NCBI GenBank assembly: GCA_938075675.1 | Contig: CALJHE010000003.1 | Coordinates: 1-51,737, forward strand | Source of the DNA: Candidatus Poseidoniaceae archaeon | GTDB lineage: Archaea > Thermoplasmatota > Poseidoniia > Poseidoniales > Poseidoniaceae | Reading direction: 5' to 3' | DNA: 51,737 nucleotides | Shown: piece after piece, positions 1-7,925 of the stretch | Numbering within the stretch: the first letter of the stretch is position 1 | Layout of the letters: the number at the start of each line of letters is the position of its first letter | The notes under the pieces: model-generated | What the model was told of the DNA's origin: nothing | Seen by the model: the letters and a program-made list of their open reading frames with translations, nothing else | The model's database searches: none | Program-made: the position numbers and the translations under genes

Positions 1-1
1 C

Positions 2-934
2 ACAGGCGTTCACAACTCATTGGTTGCAGCAGTGATTCAAGCCGAACTCTTGGCAACGCTCCAAGGCGAAGGGCCGTTCACGCTCTTTGCTCCAACCGAC
101 CAAGCATTTGCTGATGCCGGTATCGACTTGGCAGCATTGGATACACCAGAAGGAAAGGCTGCATTGACGGATATTCTCCTCCACCATGTCTACTCTGGCG
201 CTGTCATGAGTGCAGACATCACCGACGGAATGGTTGTTCAGATGGTCAACGGCGACAACATTACGCTGACGGTAACGACTGGGATGAGCACTTCAGTTCT
301 CATTGGCAATGCAACGGTTACCGGTGCTGATGTGATGACCTCAAACGGAATTATTCATGTTATTGACAAGGTTTTGATGCCTCCTGTAGAGGATGCTATT
401 GACACGACCGATACAACCGACACAACCGGCCAAACCGACGGTGCAAGTGGCGATTCAGACGATGAAGGCGGATACCTTTGGATTTTCATCGTAGTGCTGT
501 TGATTCTTGGCGGCGGGGCAGGCGGACTGTTGTTCATGCGCAACCGAGGTGGAAACGATGATGATTCGAAGGAGTTCGGCCAAGGCGGTTTAGTGAACCA
601 ACTGCAACCGATTTCCACGACTTCATATGCCGGAACTCAAACTGCAGCTACAACCGCTTACGCAACTGAACCAGCTCAGCAATATCAATCCGTTCAACAA
701 ACCCAGCAATACCAACCTGCACAGCAAGTTGCTCAGGTAGCACAGCCGGCACAAGTTGCTGCAGTGGCACAAGTCGTCCAACCAATTCAGGCCGTCGAAG
801 TCATTCCACAACCTGCTGTGGCAGAACCTACAGTTCTGCGACAATGGACCGATGAAGCAGGTTACACCTGGAGAGCATTGGACGACGGTAACACCTACTG
901 GTGGACCGGAACCGAATGGCAAAAGTACTCTTGA
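2..934 (+). CDS. Fasciclin-domain membrane protein with Trp-rich C-terminal module (5' partial)
   Basis: The reading frame is open to the left edge, so the true start lies outside the window. The visible N-terminal part (about nt 2-390) reads as a fasciclin (FAS1) domain: it has the LVAAV opening, FTLFAPTDQAF, an LLHHV motif and NGIIHVIDKVLMP. FAS1 domains are extracellular adhesion modules. A Thr/Asp-rich linker follows, then one membrane segment (IFIVVLLILGGGAGGLLFM, about nt 480-540) with basic residues after it, so the fasciclin domain is probably outside and the rest inside. The inner part is Gln/Ala/Val-rich and low in complexity. It ends in a compact Trp/Tyr-rich module (WTDEAGYTWRA...WWTGTEWQKY). 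It converges on the next gene with a 6-base gap. The fasciclin call is firm; the role of the tail is unknown. Confidence 0.85.
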   Translation, partial: TGVHNSLVAAVIQAELLATLQGEGPFTLFAPTDQAFADAGIDLAALDTPEGKAALTDILLHHVYSGAVMSADITDGMVVQMVNGDNITLTVTTGMSTSVLIGNATVTGADVMTSNGIIHVIDKVLMPPVEDAIDTTDTTDTTGQTDGASGDSDDEGGYLWIFIVVLLILGGGAGGLLFMRNRGGNDDDSKEFGQGGLVNQLQPISTTSYAGTQTAATTAYATEPAQQYQSVQQTQQYQPAQQVAQVAQPAQVAAVAQVVQPIQAVEVIPQPAVAEPTVLRQWTDEAGYTWRALDDGNTYWWTGTEWQKYS

Positions 935-940
935 GTGAGT

Positions 941-1498
941 CTACAGGTTGTTCAGGATCTGACTGCAGGTCTTCACGGTGCAAAACTCACCGTGAAGGCT
1001 TGCCAGTGCAGTCGTATGGATGAGGTCGGCACCAATGATATCGCCATCCGGCGATTCTCGAGGGAACGTGGCGCAAGCATCAGAGACCAATACTACATCA
1101 AAGCCGAAGTTTCCCGCCATTCTCACCGTAGTGGAAACGCAGTGGTTGGTCGTGAGTCCAGCAATGACCAAACTTGTCATACCGTTTTCCCGCAGGTATG
1201 CTTCGAGTGTGGTGCCGATGAAACCGCTGTTGACGTTTTTAACGAACTCCTTTTCATCGTTCACTGGAATTGCCCAATCGTAGAACTCAAAGCCTGATGC
1301 GTCTGGTTGCAGTGGACTGCCCTCTTCGGTAGATGAATGGCGTACATGGACGATGTCTCGACCCTCATGTCTCCAATGGTGGATGAGCGATTGGGTATTT
1401 CCCTCAAAGTTTGGATTGTTACGAACTCCCCATTTAGGGTCATCGAATCCCTTTTGACAATCGATGAGCAACAGCGTTCGGTTTTTTGATGATTCCAT
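941..1498 (-). CDS. Isochorismatase-family cysteine hydrolase
   Basis: This is a 185-residue alpha/beta hydrolase of the isochorismatase-like family, which includes nicotinamidases, ureidoacrylate amidohydrolases and similar amidases. The expected catalytic triad is visible: Asp13 in LLLIDCQKGF, Lys87 in FVKNVNSGF and Cys120 in GLTTNHCVSTT, followed by the typical DVVLVSDACATF stretch. The frame extends 22 codons further upstream, but the start at 1498 (MESSKNRT) begins just before the first strand and has a GTGAG-like ribosome site. The substrate cannot be told from sequence. Upstream on the same strand is the DUF2752 gene, with a 13-base gap, so the two may be cotranscribed. Confidence 0.85.
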   Translation of the reverse strand: MESSKNRTLLLIDCQKGFDDPKWGVRNNPNFEGNTQSLIHHWRHEGRDIVHVRHSSTEEGSPLQPDASGFEFYDWAIPVNDEKEFVKNVNSGFIGTTLEAYLRENGMTSLVIAGLTTNHCVSTTVRMAGNFGFDVVLVSDACATFPRESPDGDIIGADLIHTTALASLHGEFCTVKTCSQILNNL

Positions 1499-1511
1499 GA
1501 TTCTCACGCCA

Positions 1512-1973
1512 TTACAAAATCCAAACATCAACAATTCGTACATAGAACATGTACGAGAAGACAAGTAGTGTTGGAAGAAGCCAGGCCAAATAGAGTGGCT
1601 TTGGGACTGGCTTCAATTGCGTTTCTCCGTTACGTAGTGCCTGAATGGATGTATACAAAAGGTAGACGAAGGATGCGTAGATGAGCGGTGAGCCCGGATT
1701 GAAATCCAGTGCACTGGGAATATCGAAGTGAGTTATGGCGACAAAACCACGTGACATACCGCAAAAAGGGCACTCATGGCCAGTTGCATGGAATATAGGA
1801 CACAACTTCATTCCGTCGACTCGGCCGTGCGGCAGGACTGCTGAAACCACGAGTGCGCCGCTGGTCACGGCGGCAGTGATGGATGCGGCATTGATTCCTG
1901 GCCACTTCATTGAAGCGAGGTTGAGTTTGCGGTTAATGTCCTTTTTGTCGGCATAATTATTATAATGCGACAT
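1512..1973 (-). CDS. DUF2752 family small membrane protein
   Basis: A 153-residue protein with about three hydrophobic segments (roughly residues 27-47, 92-112 and 126-147). Between the first two lies the hallmark of DUF2752: a cysteine-containing segment, LCPIFHATGHECPFCGMSRG, with Cys58, Cys68 and Cys71. The family is widespread in bacteria and archaea and has no established function; the paired cysteines suggest metal or thiol chemistry, which is inference. The first 21 residues are hydrophilic. A start at Met22 (nt 1910) would leave the AT-rich stretch near 1954-1967 as promoter instead of coding sequence. It is divergent from the TM2 gene, whose start is only 14 bases away; in bacteria these two families are often neighbours. 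Confidence 0.75.
   Translation of the reverse strand: MSHYNNYADKKDINRKLNLASMKWPGINAASITAAVTSGALVVSAVLPHGRVDGMKLCPIFHATGHECPFCGMSRGFVAITHFDIPSALDFNPGSPLIYASFVYLLYTSIQALRNGETQLKPVPKPLYLAWLLPTLLVFSYMFYVRIVDVWIL
1954..1967. promoter_or_regulatory. Candidate TATA-like promoter element in the 1973/1988 divergent junction
   Basis: An almost pure A/T run (AATTATTATAAT and flanks) stands out from surrounding mixed sequence. It lies 20-30 bases upstream of the TM2 start at 1988, the usual distance of an archaeal TATA box from a leaderless start. It overlaps the N-terminal codons of the annotated DUF2752 gene on the other strand. The call rests on composition and spacing only. Confidence 0.4.
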
Positions 1974-1987
1974 GCAGAGCGTAGGTT

Positions 1988-2230
1988 ATGCAAGCACAAG
2001 GCATGGAACAAGCAGCAATGACATCAGACAAAGATTGGACAGTACTACTGCTCCTCACTATTTTCCTCGGGGCATTGGGTGTGGACCACTTCTACACCGG
2101 CAAGATTGGAACTGGAATTCTCAAGCTCATCACTTTTGGTGGATGTGGAATTTGGGCTATTATCGACTTGATCATGGTCATCACTGGTGGATTCAAGGAC
2201 TCCAACGGCCTTCCAGTTACCAACAAGTGA
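1988..2230 (+). CDS. TM2 domain protein
   Basis: An 80-residue protein that is essentially one TM2 domain: a short hydrophilic N-terminus, a first hydrophobic helix (VLLLLTIFLGALGVDHFY), the conserved turn HFYTGKIGTGILKLITFGGCGIW and a second helix ending in Asp (IIDLIMVITGG). The GxHxFY-like and G-x-W-x-x-D features are diagnostic. TM2 proteins are small inner-membrane proteins of poorly known role. Starts at Met1 (1988), Met6 (2003) or Met11 (2018) are all possible; 1988 fits the A/T-rich element upstream. It is divergent from the DUF2752 gene. Confidence 0.85.
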   Translation: MQAQGMEQAAMTSDKDWTVLLLLTIFLGALGVDHFYTGKIGTGILKLITFGGCGIWAIIDLIMVITGGFKDSNGLPVTNK

Positions 2231-2431
2231 TTCGTTCTCTGAGCAACACTTCCCACGTTTGAACGATTCTACTGTGGCTTTGCCATAGCGCTCGGACTTG
2301 TCATTACCTCGAATTGGCTGGTTAACAGTCACATGCAATCATTCGTACAGCCACTCTCCTCTAGATTGAGATCTGGACTGAAAACATCCAACTGATGAAC
2401 ACTTATTCGTTCATTCAAACGAACACGGGGT

Positions 2432-3811
2432 TCAATCACGATCTGAACGATGATTTTGGTTGCTACGGTTGTTTTGGTTACCACGATCATTTCGAGAACG
2501 GTTGTTTCTACGTGGGCGGCTGGATTGCTCTCCACTCGATGAACGGTTGTTGTTTTGTCGAGAGTTGTTGTTCTGCCTTCCACGGTTTGAGTTTGACTTT
2601 TGATTCCGTGGGCGCTTTTTCGTTCCGGACTTCTCTTTGATCTTGCCAGGCTTTTGCCCAGGTTTGGGAATTGCTCCAATGAAATGGAATGGGTGCGAAC
2701 TCTCGACAGGAATCTCTTTTCCAATCAGTTGCTGAATGCCGACCAAGTATCCGCTTTCAGAATCGTCACAAAAGGCGTATGCAATGCCGCTGCGACCGGC
2801 ACGGGCTGTTCTTCCAATACGGTGAACATAACTTTCAGGTTCGTTCGGTAAATCGTAGTTGAAGACGTGGGTGATTCCATCGACATCAATTCCTCTGCTT
2901 GCAATATCTGTTGCCACAAGAATTGGAATTGAACCATCTTTGAATCCTGCTAATGCTCGGGTTCTGGCGCCTTGGCTCTTGTTGCCGTGAATCGCAGCCG
3001 CTGCGATGTTGCTCTGATCCAATTGCTTGACCAACCGGTTTGCACCGTGTTTTGTTCGGGTGAAAACAATACCACGCTTTACCCGTTCATCCTTGATGAG
3101 TTGAACCAGCAATCGTCGCTTGTCAGCTTTTCTCAAGAACATGATTTTCTGTTCTATTCGGTCGACGGTTATCTCTTTTGGACTGACATCGACCATGACT
3201 GCATTGTTCAAAAATGAGCCTGCGAGCTTGGCAATCGACTTTGGCATCGTTGCACTGAACAGCAGATTTTGGCGCTTGTTTGGGAGGAGCTTGAGAACTT
3301 TCTCAATGTCGCGAATGAATCCCATGTCAAGCATTCTGTCTGCTTCGTCAAGTACGAAGAATTCCACTTTAGTAATGTCAACAAAGCCTTGTCCAATGAG
3401 GTCAAGAAGCCGTCCGGGTGTAGCAACGAGAATGTCGAGTCCCTTTTGCAATGCCCGAACTTGGGGGTTTTGTTTGACACCGCCGAAGATTACTCGATGT
3501 CGAATATCCATGTGTTCACTGTATGCTGCAAAGCGTTCATCGATTTGTGCTGCCAGTTCGCGGGTCGGTGACAGAATAAGTGCACGAATGTTCCGCTTCC
3601 CTTGTGGCCTTTTCCGGCCCATGATTTGTAAAACGGGTAAGGCAAATGCTGCCGTTTTTCCTGTTCCAGTTTGAGCAACGCCGAGCACATCTCTGCCTTC
3701 AAGCAAAGGTGGAATGGATTGCTCTTGTACAGGTGTAGGCGAAGTATAGCCTTCTGAGGCCACAGCTTTGAGTAGTGTCTCGGAGAGCCCGAGTGATTGG
3801 AAATCGGTCAT
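2432..3811 (-). CDS. DEAD-box ATP-dependent RNA helicase, RhlE-like
   Basis: A 459-residue RNA helicase with the complete DEAD-box set: Q motif near residues 23-30, Walker A AQTGTGKT (46-53), PTRELA (82-87), DEAD (155-158), SAT (186-188) and HRIGRTAR (330-337). After about residue 395 the protein ends in a long, low-complexity basic tail rich in Arg, Asn and Ser, like the RNA-binding tails of bacterial RhlE/CsdA proteins. Such helicases remodel structured RNA in ribosome assembly and cold adaptation. Start 3811 (MTDFQSLG) is chosen over the upstream in-frame codon at 3847 because it begins right at the Q-motif region and follows a GGAGGG ribosome site. Downstream of the pheS stop there is a 125-base gap that probably holds its promoter. 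Confidence 0.93.
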   Translation of the reverse strand: MTDFQSLGLSETLLKAVASEGYTSPTPVQEQSIPPLLEGRDVLGVAQTGTGKTAAFALPVLQIMGRKRPQGKRNIRALILSPTRELAAQIDERFAAYSEHMDIRHRVIFGGVKQNPQVRALQKGLDILVATPGRLLDLIGQGFVDITKVEFFVLDEADRMLDMGFIRDIEKVLKLLPNKRQNLLFSATMPKSIAKLAGSFLNNAVMVDVSPKEITVDRIEQKIMFLRKADKRRLLVQLIKDERVKRGIVFTRTKHGANRLVKQLDQSNIAAAAIHGNKSQGARTRALAGFKDGSIPILVATDIASRGIDVDGITHVFNYDLPNEPESYVHRIGRTARAGRSGIAYAFCDDSESGYLVGIQQLIGKEIPVESSHPFHFIGAIPKPGQKPGKIKEKSGTKKRPRNQKSNSNRGRQNNNSRQNNNRSSSGEQSSRPRRNNRSRNDRGNQNNRSNQNHRSDRD

Positions 3812-3936
3812 ATTGTATCCCTCCAGTAAACCATCGTATCGGTCCACTGCATGCAGACCTCAATTCTCTTTGCCTAAATACCCGATTGAAGATATACGGG
3901 CCTCAACCCGAGAATGTCAGGATTCGGTATGCGCCG

Positions 3937-5421
3937 TCAAAGAATCGGCTGGTTTCGTAACCATTCCAAATCTGAAATGTAGAGTTGTCGAATGTCATCA
4001 AGTCCGAGAACAAGCATTGCAAGCCGTTCAAGCCCCATCCCCCATGCGAGTACCGGTGATGAGATGCCCAACGGTTCGGTGACTTCGGGTCGGAATATTC
4101 CTGCTCCACCCAGTTCCAGCCACTTTCCTCTCCACTTGACTTCAATTTCGAGGCTTGGTTCTGTGTAGGGGAAATAAGCGGGGCGTACGCGAACTTCTGG
4201 ATACCCCATCTTTGCATAAAACGTTTTTAGGGTCGTAACTAGCATCTGCAAGTTTGCTCCTTCTTCCATGATGATTCCTTCAATTTGGTGGAACTCAGGT
4301 AAATGGGTGCGATCAATTGCCTCCTTTCGGAAAACTCGGTCGACAGAAAAGACACGGCATGCCTCTGTTGGATTCTTAGCAAGGTATTGAATGGTGTTGA
4401 CTGTGGTATGTGTGCGCAACAAACCCTTCTCAGATGTTTTGGCAGAGAATGCGCCCCCCCATCCAACTGAACCAGTATCGCCTCCATGCTCGTGAATCGC
4501 ACCCCAGGCATCTGTCAAATGCTTTGGAAGTTCAATCGATTGGGGGTTGTCCAAGTAAAACGTGTCTTGCATTTCTCGAGCAGGGTGGTCCTGTGGAATG
4601 AACAGAGCATCCATGTTCCATCCTGCTGTTTGAACGTAGTCATCAACCAATTCAGAGAATCCCATTTCAAGGAAGATGCTTCGCACACGTTCAATCAAGG
4701 CTTGCATTGGATGGCTGCGTCCTGTTCTTGGCGTAGATGACTCAAGCGTCACATCGAATGGCCTGTATTCGGCATCTTTCCAGCCGTCCGATTGCAAGAG
4801 TTCAGTTGTTATTTCGGTAATGAATTGCTTTTCAACAAGTGCTTCCGAAGCAACCGACTTCCCTACAGCGGTGAGGGTCCACGTTCGTGTTGTTGATACT
4901 ACCGACTCAATGAGCCCTCGGCGTGATTTGAAATGCTCCAACAAGTCGCTGTCAAGCGAATGCTCAGGTTGTGGAAGCGATTGGATGAATGCAGTCCTTT
5001 GTTCGATGTTCGATGCGACCTGTTCAGGGTTTTCTGTAGTGAATGTGCCATTGGACATTTGAACACCCAATCGCTTCATCAGCCCAACACCCGGTCCTGC
5101 CTCATGGCGTTCAAATTCCGATTGGAGATTTGCCATGGTTGGCTCGGCATTTTTCGAAATCCAATTCCATAGCCTTGCCTCCAGTAATCCGCTGTCGTTG
5201 GCTTTCACACCTTCAGCAGCCAGTCGGACGAGAGAAGAACTTGACTCGTTGGTTTTCACAAATCCACTGTTGGTAAGCCCATGCCCAGCGCCAACAGCGA
5301 CCGCTTGGTCCTTCCATTCGCAGACCTCCAAGATTTCATCGAGGGTCCATTCATGCCCCGGCTTCTCCTGCATTCTACGCAGCATTCTGCGCTCGGGGTT
5401 GAGCAAGGAGTCTGCGTCCAT
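3937..5421 (-). CDS. pheS: Phenylalanine--tRNA ligase alpha subunit
   Basis: A class II aminoacyl-tRNA synthetase subunit of about 494 residues, the archaeal/eukaryotic long form, which charges tRNA-Phe together with a PheT beta subunit not present in this window. Visible are the N-terminal winged-helix-like region, motif 2 (VFRKEAIDRTHLPEFHQIEG), the HTTVNTIQYL segment and motif 3 (GMGLERLAMLVLGLDDIR) near the C-terminus. The frame is open to a TTG at 5493; the ATG at 5421 (MDADSLLNPERR) starts where the first helical domain begins, but the longer form is not excluded. The next gene on the same strand lies upstream and may share a transcript. Confidence 0.93.
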   Translation of the reverse strand: MDADSLLNPERRMLRRMQEKPGHEWTLDEILEVCEWKDQAVAVGAGHGLTNSGFVKTNESSSSLVRLAAEGVKANDSGLLEARLWNWISKNAEPTMANLQSEFERHEAGPGVGLMKRLGVQMSNGTFTTENPEQVASNIEQRTAFIQSLPQPEHSLDSDLLEHFKSRRGLIESVVSTTRTWTLTAVGKSVASEALVEKQFITEITTELLQSDGWKDAEYRPFDVTLESSTPRTGRSHPMQALIERVRSIFLEMGFSELVDDYVQTAGWNMDALFIPQDHPAREMQDTFYLDNPQSIELPKHLTDAWGAIHEHGGDTGSVGWGGAFSAKTSEKGLLRTHTTVNTIQYLAKNPTEACRVFSVDRVFRKEAIDRTHLPEFHQIEGIIMEEGANLQMLVTTLKTFYAKMGYPEVRVRPAYFPYTEPSLEIEVKWRGKWLELGGAGIFRPEVTEPLGISSPVLAWGMGLERLAMLVLGLDDIRQLYISDLEWLRNQPIL

Positions 5422-5507
5422 GATACATCGTGACAATTCATGCCCTTCAATTCTATGGAGTCTCAAGGTCTTTTTAGGGTGCTTTTGCGTCAACCTGATT
5501 TCGCCGC

Positions 5508-5882
5508 TTATTCTTCTTCATCCCAGAGGAATGTCGAGCATGCAGGGCAAGTGAATTGACTTGGTCGGTCGCCATCGACCAACTCGATGTGCCCGCAAGG
5601 CCCGCACATGACGGTGCATTTCTTCGGCTCATCGAGCGTGATGTCAACTCTGTACATGACGCGTCCAGCGTCAGGGAGTTGTGCCGAATCCGGTTTCCAA
5701 TTGGTGATCTCCTCATCGGACATGCCTTGTTCCGAACGAATTGACATCCCAAGTACGAACAAAATGATGCCACTTATTCCTACTGTTCCGGCGATTGACA
5801 TGATGTTCGCCACGGTGAAAAAAGCACCTGCTACGATGCATATCGCACCGGCAATCAGGAAATTCTCTCTTGTGCCGGGCAT
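5508..5882 (-). CDS. Small two-TM protein with C-terminal zinc-ribbon-like motif
   Basis: A 124-residue protein I do not recognise by name. Residues about 8-28 and 32-48 are hydrophobic and should form a hairpin in the membrane (FLIAGAICIVAGAFF..., GISGIILFVLGMSI). The rest is soluble and ends with two CxxC pairs (CGPCGHIELVDGDRPS...CPACSTFLWD), the layout of a rubredoxin-like or zinc-ribbon domain that probably binds one metal ion. It starts 9 bases after the end of the aminotransferase gene on the same strand, so the two are likely cotranscribed. No function can be given. Confidence 0.75.
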   Translation of the reverse strand: MPGTRENFLIAGAICIVAGAFFTVANIMSIAGTVGISGIILFVLGMSIRSEQGMSDEEITNWKPDSAQLPDAGRVMYRVDITLDEPKKCTVMCGPCGHIELVDGDRPSQFTCPACSTFLWDEEE

Positions 5883-5891
5883 TGTGATTCC

Positions 5892-7178
5892 TCACTTGAG
5901 TGCGTGTGCAAGTGCTTCTGCGACGCGAGGAATATGCTCCAATGGCACTGCACAGAGGCCAATACGAACGCCACCTGTAAGTGGCACGAGATAGACATCT
6001 TGTTCAGCACAGGCTTCAGCAATCTTTTGTGGTTCATCGTGTTCCAACCAAGCAAAGAAGCCATCGTGCGTTGGGTTGAGCGGGACGTTCAACTTCTCAC
6101 ATGATTCTTTGAGAAGGTTACGACGGTTCACAAGCAGAGACTGCAAGCGATCTCTCTCAAGACCCCAAGCTTCTCCCCCTTCACTGGATGCATGCATTTC
6201 ACTGACGGTATATTGTGCAACTCGAGGTGCTGCAGACCATGTCTGCCGCCCAGTAACTCCCATCACCGTGTCGATTTTTTCGGTAACTTCCGCATCGGGA
6301 TGGATACTGACAAGAGCACCTGTTCGTAGGCCGTAAATGGTATGTGATTTTGAAAGTGAAAGGGCGAAGGTAATCAGGAAGTTTTCAGTCCACGGCCAAC
6401 CTTCTTCAACAGACTCAAGAATGGTTTGACTCCACCCATGAGGCTCTTCAGCATACAGATGGTAGGCGGAATCCAAGAGCAAGGTGTGACCTACGTTTTC
6501 ATTTGCAGATGCACTTTCCATGACCGCTTCAAGGACCGCCATTCGTCCAGCAGGCGTCAAAGAAAGTCCAGTTGGATTGTGGGCAGGGTCATTGAGCCAA
6601 ATCATAACTTTATCTTGCTTTGAACAAAGTGAAGCAAGTTTTGCTTTGAAGTCTTCAATATTGACAAACGGATACGGTGAATCATCGTTTTTTGGCAACA
6701 GTGCATAGACTTCTGAGTCCAAGTCACAGCCCGACAGGAATCCTTTGTATGGACCCCAGTGTCGATTTCTGAGGAGAACTTTGTCTCCTCGGTTAGCGAA
6801 ATTAGCCGCAGCGAGGAACAGCGCACCAGAACCACCCGGAGTTGCGGTAGCAGTCATCGAGATTCCACATTCATCCATAGCGTCACGGTATTCGCCAAGT
6901 GCGAGCGTTTTTGCAAGGTCGAGAAATGCTGGAAGCCCTTTGAGCGGAGCATATGCTGCAATTTCAACAGGTGGTGCAGCACGAATGGCTTCATCGACAA
7001 CCTTGTTGATGGCGAGAGTCCCATCATCTTCGAGCAACGCTCCAATTGTTCCGTTTACGGCATCGGCACCGTTTTTGACGGCCTCTTGATATCGAGCCCA
7101 CCATCCGAATATTGTATCGTTGCCAACCTTTGACTGGGCATATGAGTTGAGTAATCCTGCACCGGCGTCATGGTTCAT
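5892..7178 (-). CDS. Class I aminotransferase (aspartate/aromatic type)
   Basis: A 428-residue PLP-dependent aminotransferase of fold type I. The PLP lysine sits in FALSLSKSHTIYGLRTGALVS, the pyridine-nitrogen aspartate in LLLDSAYHLY, the substrate-site Asn in WLNDPAHNPTGLSLT, and a glycine-rich cofactor loop in TATPGGSGALFLAA. Its overall pattern resembles AspC/TyrB, so transfer of amino groups between aspartate or aromatic amino acids and 2-oxoglutarate is the best guess; exact specificity is not visible. The start at 7178 (MNHDAGAG) has GGAGAG just upstream and avoids a basic 17-residue extension beginning at 7229. Confidence 0.88.
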   Translation of the reverse strand: MNHDAGAGLLNSYAQSKVGNDTIFGWWARYQEAVKNGADAVNGTIGALLEDDGTLAINKVVDEAIRAAPPVEIAAYAPLKGLPAFLDLAKTLALGEYRDAMDECGISMTATATPGGSGALFLAAANFANRGDKVLLRNRHWGPYKGFLSGCDLDSEVYALLPKNDDSPYPFVNIEDFKAKLASLCSKQDKVMIWLNDPAHNPTGLSLTPAGRMAVLEAVMESASANENVGHTLLLDSAYHLYAEEPHGWSQTILESVEEGWPWTENFLITFALSLSKSHTIYGLRTGALVSIHPDAEVTEKIDTVMGVTGRQTWSAAPRVAQYTVSEMHASSEGGEAWGLERDRLQSLLVNRRNLLKESCEKLNVPLNPTHDGFFAWLEHDEPQKIAEACAEQDVYLVPLTGGVRIGLCAVPLEHIPRVAEALAHALK

Positions 7179-7310
7179 GCCTCTCCGAATACGGCAGTGT
7201 TCTTTGACTTGCCTCTTCTTCTGGTTCAATGGAGAATCTGAGATTCATCGCATTTTCTTGGCGTTCTCTCCGTTTCATTCATCAAGGGTAAGTGTCTCGG
7301 GCAGTTTGTC

Positions 7311-7383
7311 GCCTGTGTAGCATAGCTGGTAGTGCATCGGATTTGTAATCCGAAGGCCGGGGGTTCGAGTCCCTCCGCAGGCT
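7311..7383 (+). tRNA. tRNA-Thr (anticodon TGT)
   Basis: The 73-base sequence folds as a full cloverleaf. The acceptor stem is GCCTGTG with CGCAGGC, the D stem GCAT/GTGC, the anticodon stem TCGGA/TCCGA around loop TTTGTAA (anticodon TGT, reads ACA), and the T stem GGGGG/CCCTC around TTCGAGT. The discriminator base is T and no CCA is encoded, as in many archaea. No intron is present. Confidence 0.95.
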
Positions 7384-7436
7384 CCTTTCATCCGTGCAAG
7401 CGATAAACCCGTAAGCCTCCATACTGACGGTATTCC

Positions 7437-7889
7437 ATGCGTCCTTTCCATCTCGCTTTCCCTGTAACGAATTTGCCCCGTACTGAGCGTTTCTACGTTG
7501 ATATCCTTGGATGTTCCATCGGCCGTCGTACTGAGAGAACCATCAACTTCAATTTCCACGGCCATCAAATCGTTTGTCATTTGGTTCAAGAGATGCCAGA
7601 CATGAGCGACAATGGTCGAGTGGATGGTAAACAAGTTCCTCCGTTTCATTTTGGACTTGTAATGGAATACACACAGTGGCATTCATTCCGAGACGAACTG
7701 CTTGCGAAGGATATCGATTTTCGCCTCAAGCCACATATTCGTTATCCAGGTAGAGTTGGTGAACAGGCAACCCTCTTTTTGAATGACCCATCGGGTAATG
7801 CGATTGAGTTCAAATCCTTCAAAGACGAAGAACGATTGTTCGCAACCGCTGATGGGGCCGAGCATGAAGCCGGCGGAGGGCTCTTGTAA
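7437..7889 (+). CDS. VOC (glyoxalase/dioxygenase) superfamily protein
   Basis: A 150-residue protein with the paired beta-alpha-beta-beta-beta layout of the vicinal oxygen chelate fold. Signs are the opening FHLAFPVTNLPRTERFYVDILGCS, the central strand PFHFGLVM and the closing ATLFLNDPSGNAIEFKSF. His and Glu at the usual metal-ligand places (FHLAF, FHFGL, IEFKSF) suggest a metal-dependent enzyme such as a dioxygenase or lyase-like VOC protein, but the reaction is not identifiable. It follows tRNA-Thr and precedes folD on the same strand by 36 bases. Confidence 0.85.
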   Translation: MRPFHLAFPVTNLPRTERFYVDILGCSIGRRTERTINFNFHGHQIVCHLVQEMPDMSDNGRVDGKQVPPFHFGLVMEYTQWHSFRDELLAKDIDFRLKPHIRYPGRVGEQATLFLNDPSGNAIEFKSFKDEERLFATADGAEHEAGGGLL

Positions 7890-7925
7890 GCGAATCCTCA
7901 AAGTCATGGATTCTTTGGGAGTGGT

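Noticed and set aside
650-810. Short CAA/GCA-rich repeats
   Set aside because: They encode the Gln/Ala/Val-rich linker of the fasciclin protein and are explained by amino-acid bias.
2432-2640. Repetitive GTT-rich sequence that could be taken for a repeat array
   Set aside because: On the minus strand it encodes the Arg/Asn-rich tail of the DEAD-box helicase; there is no regular repeat and spacer pattern.
7275-7682. A 135-codon minus-strand frame across tRNA-Thr and the VOC gene start
   Set aside because: It covers a well-folded tRNA and a clear plus-strand gene; the predicted peptide has no family pattern.
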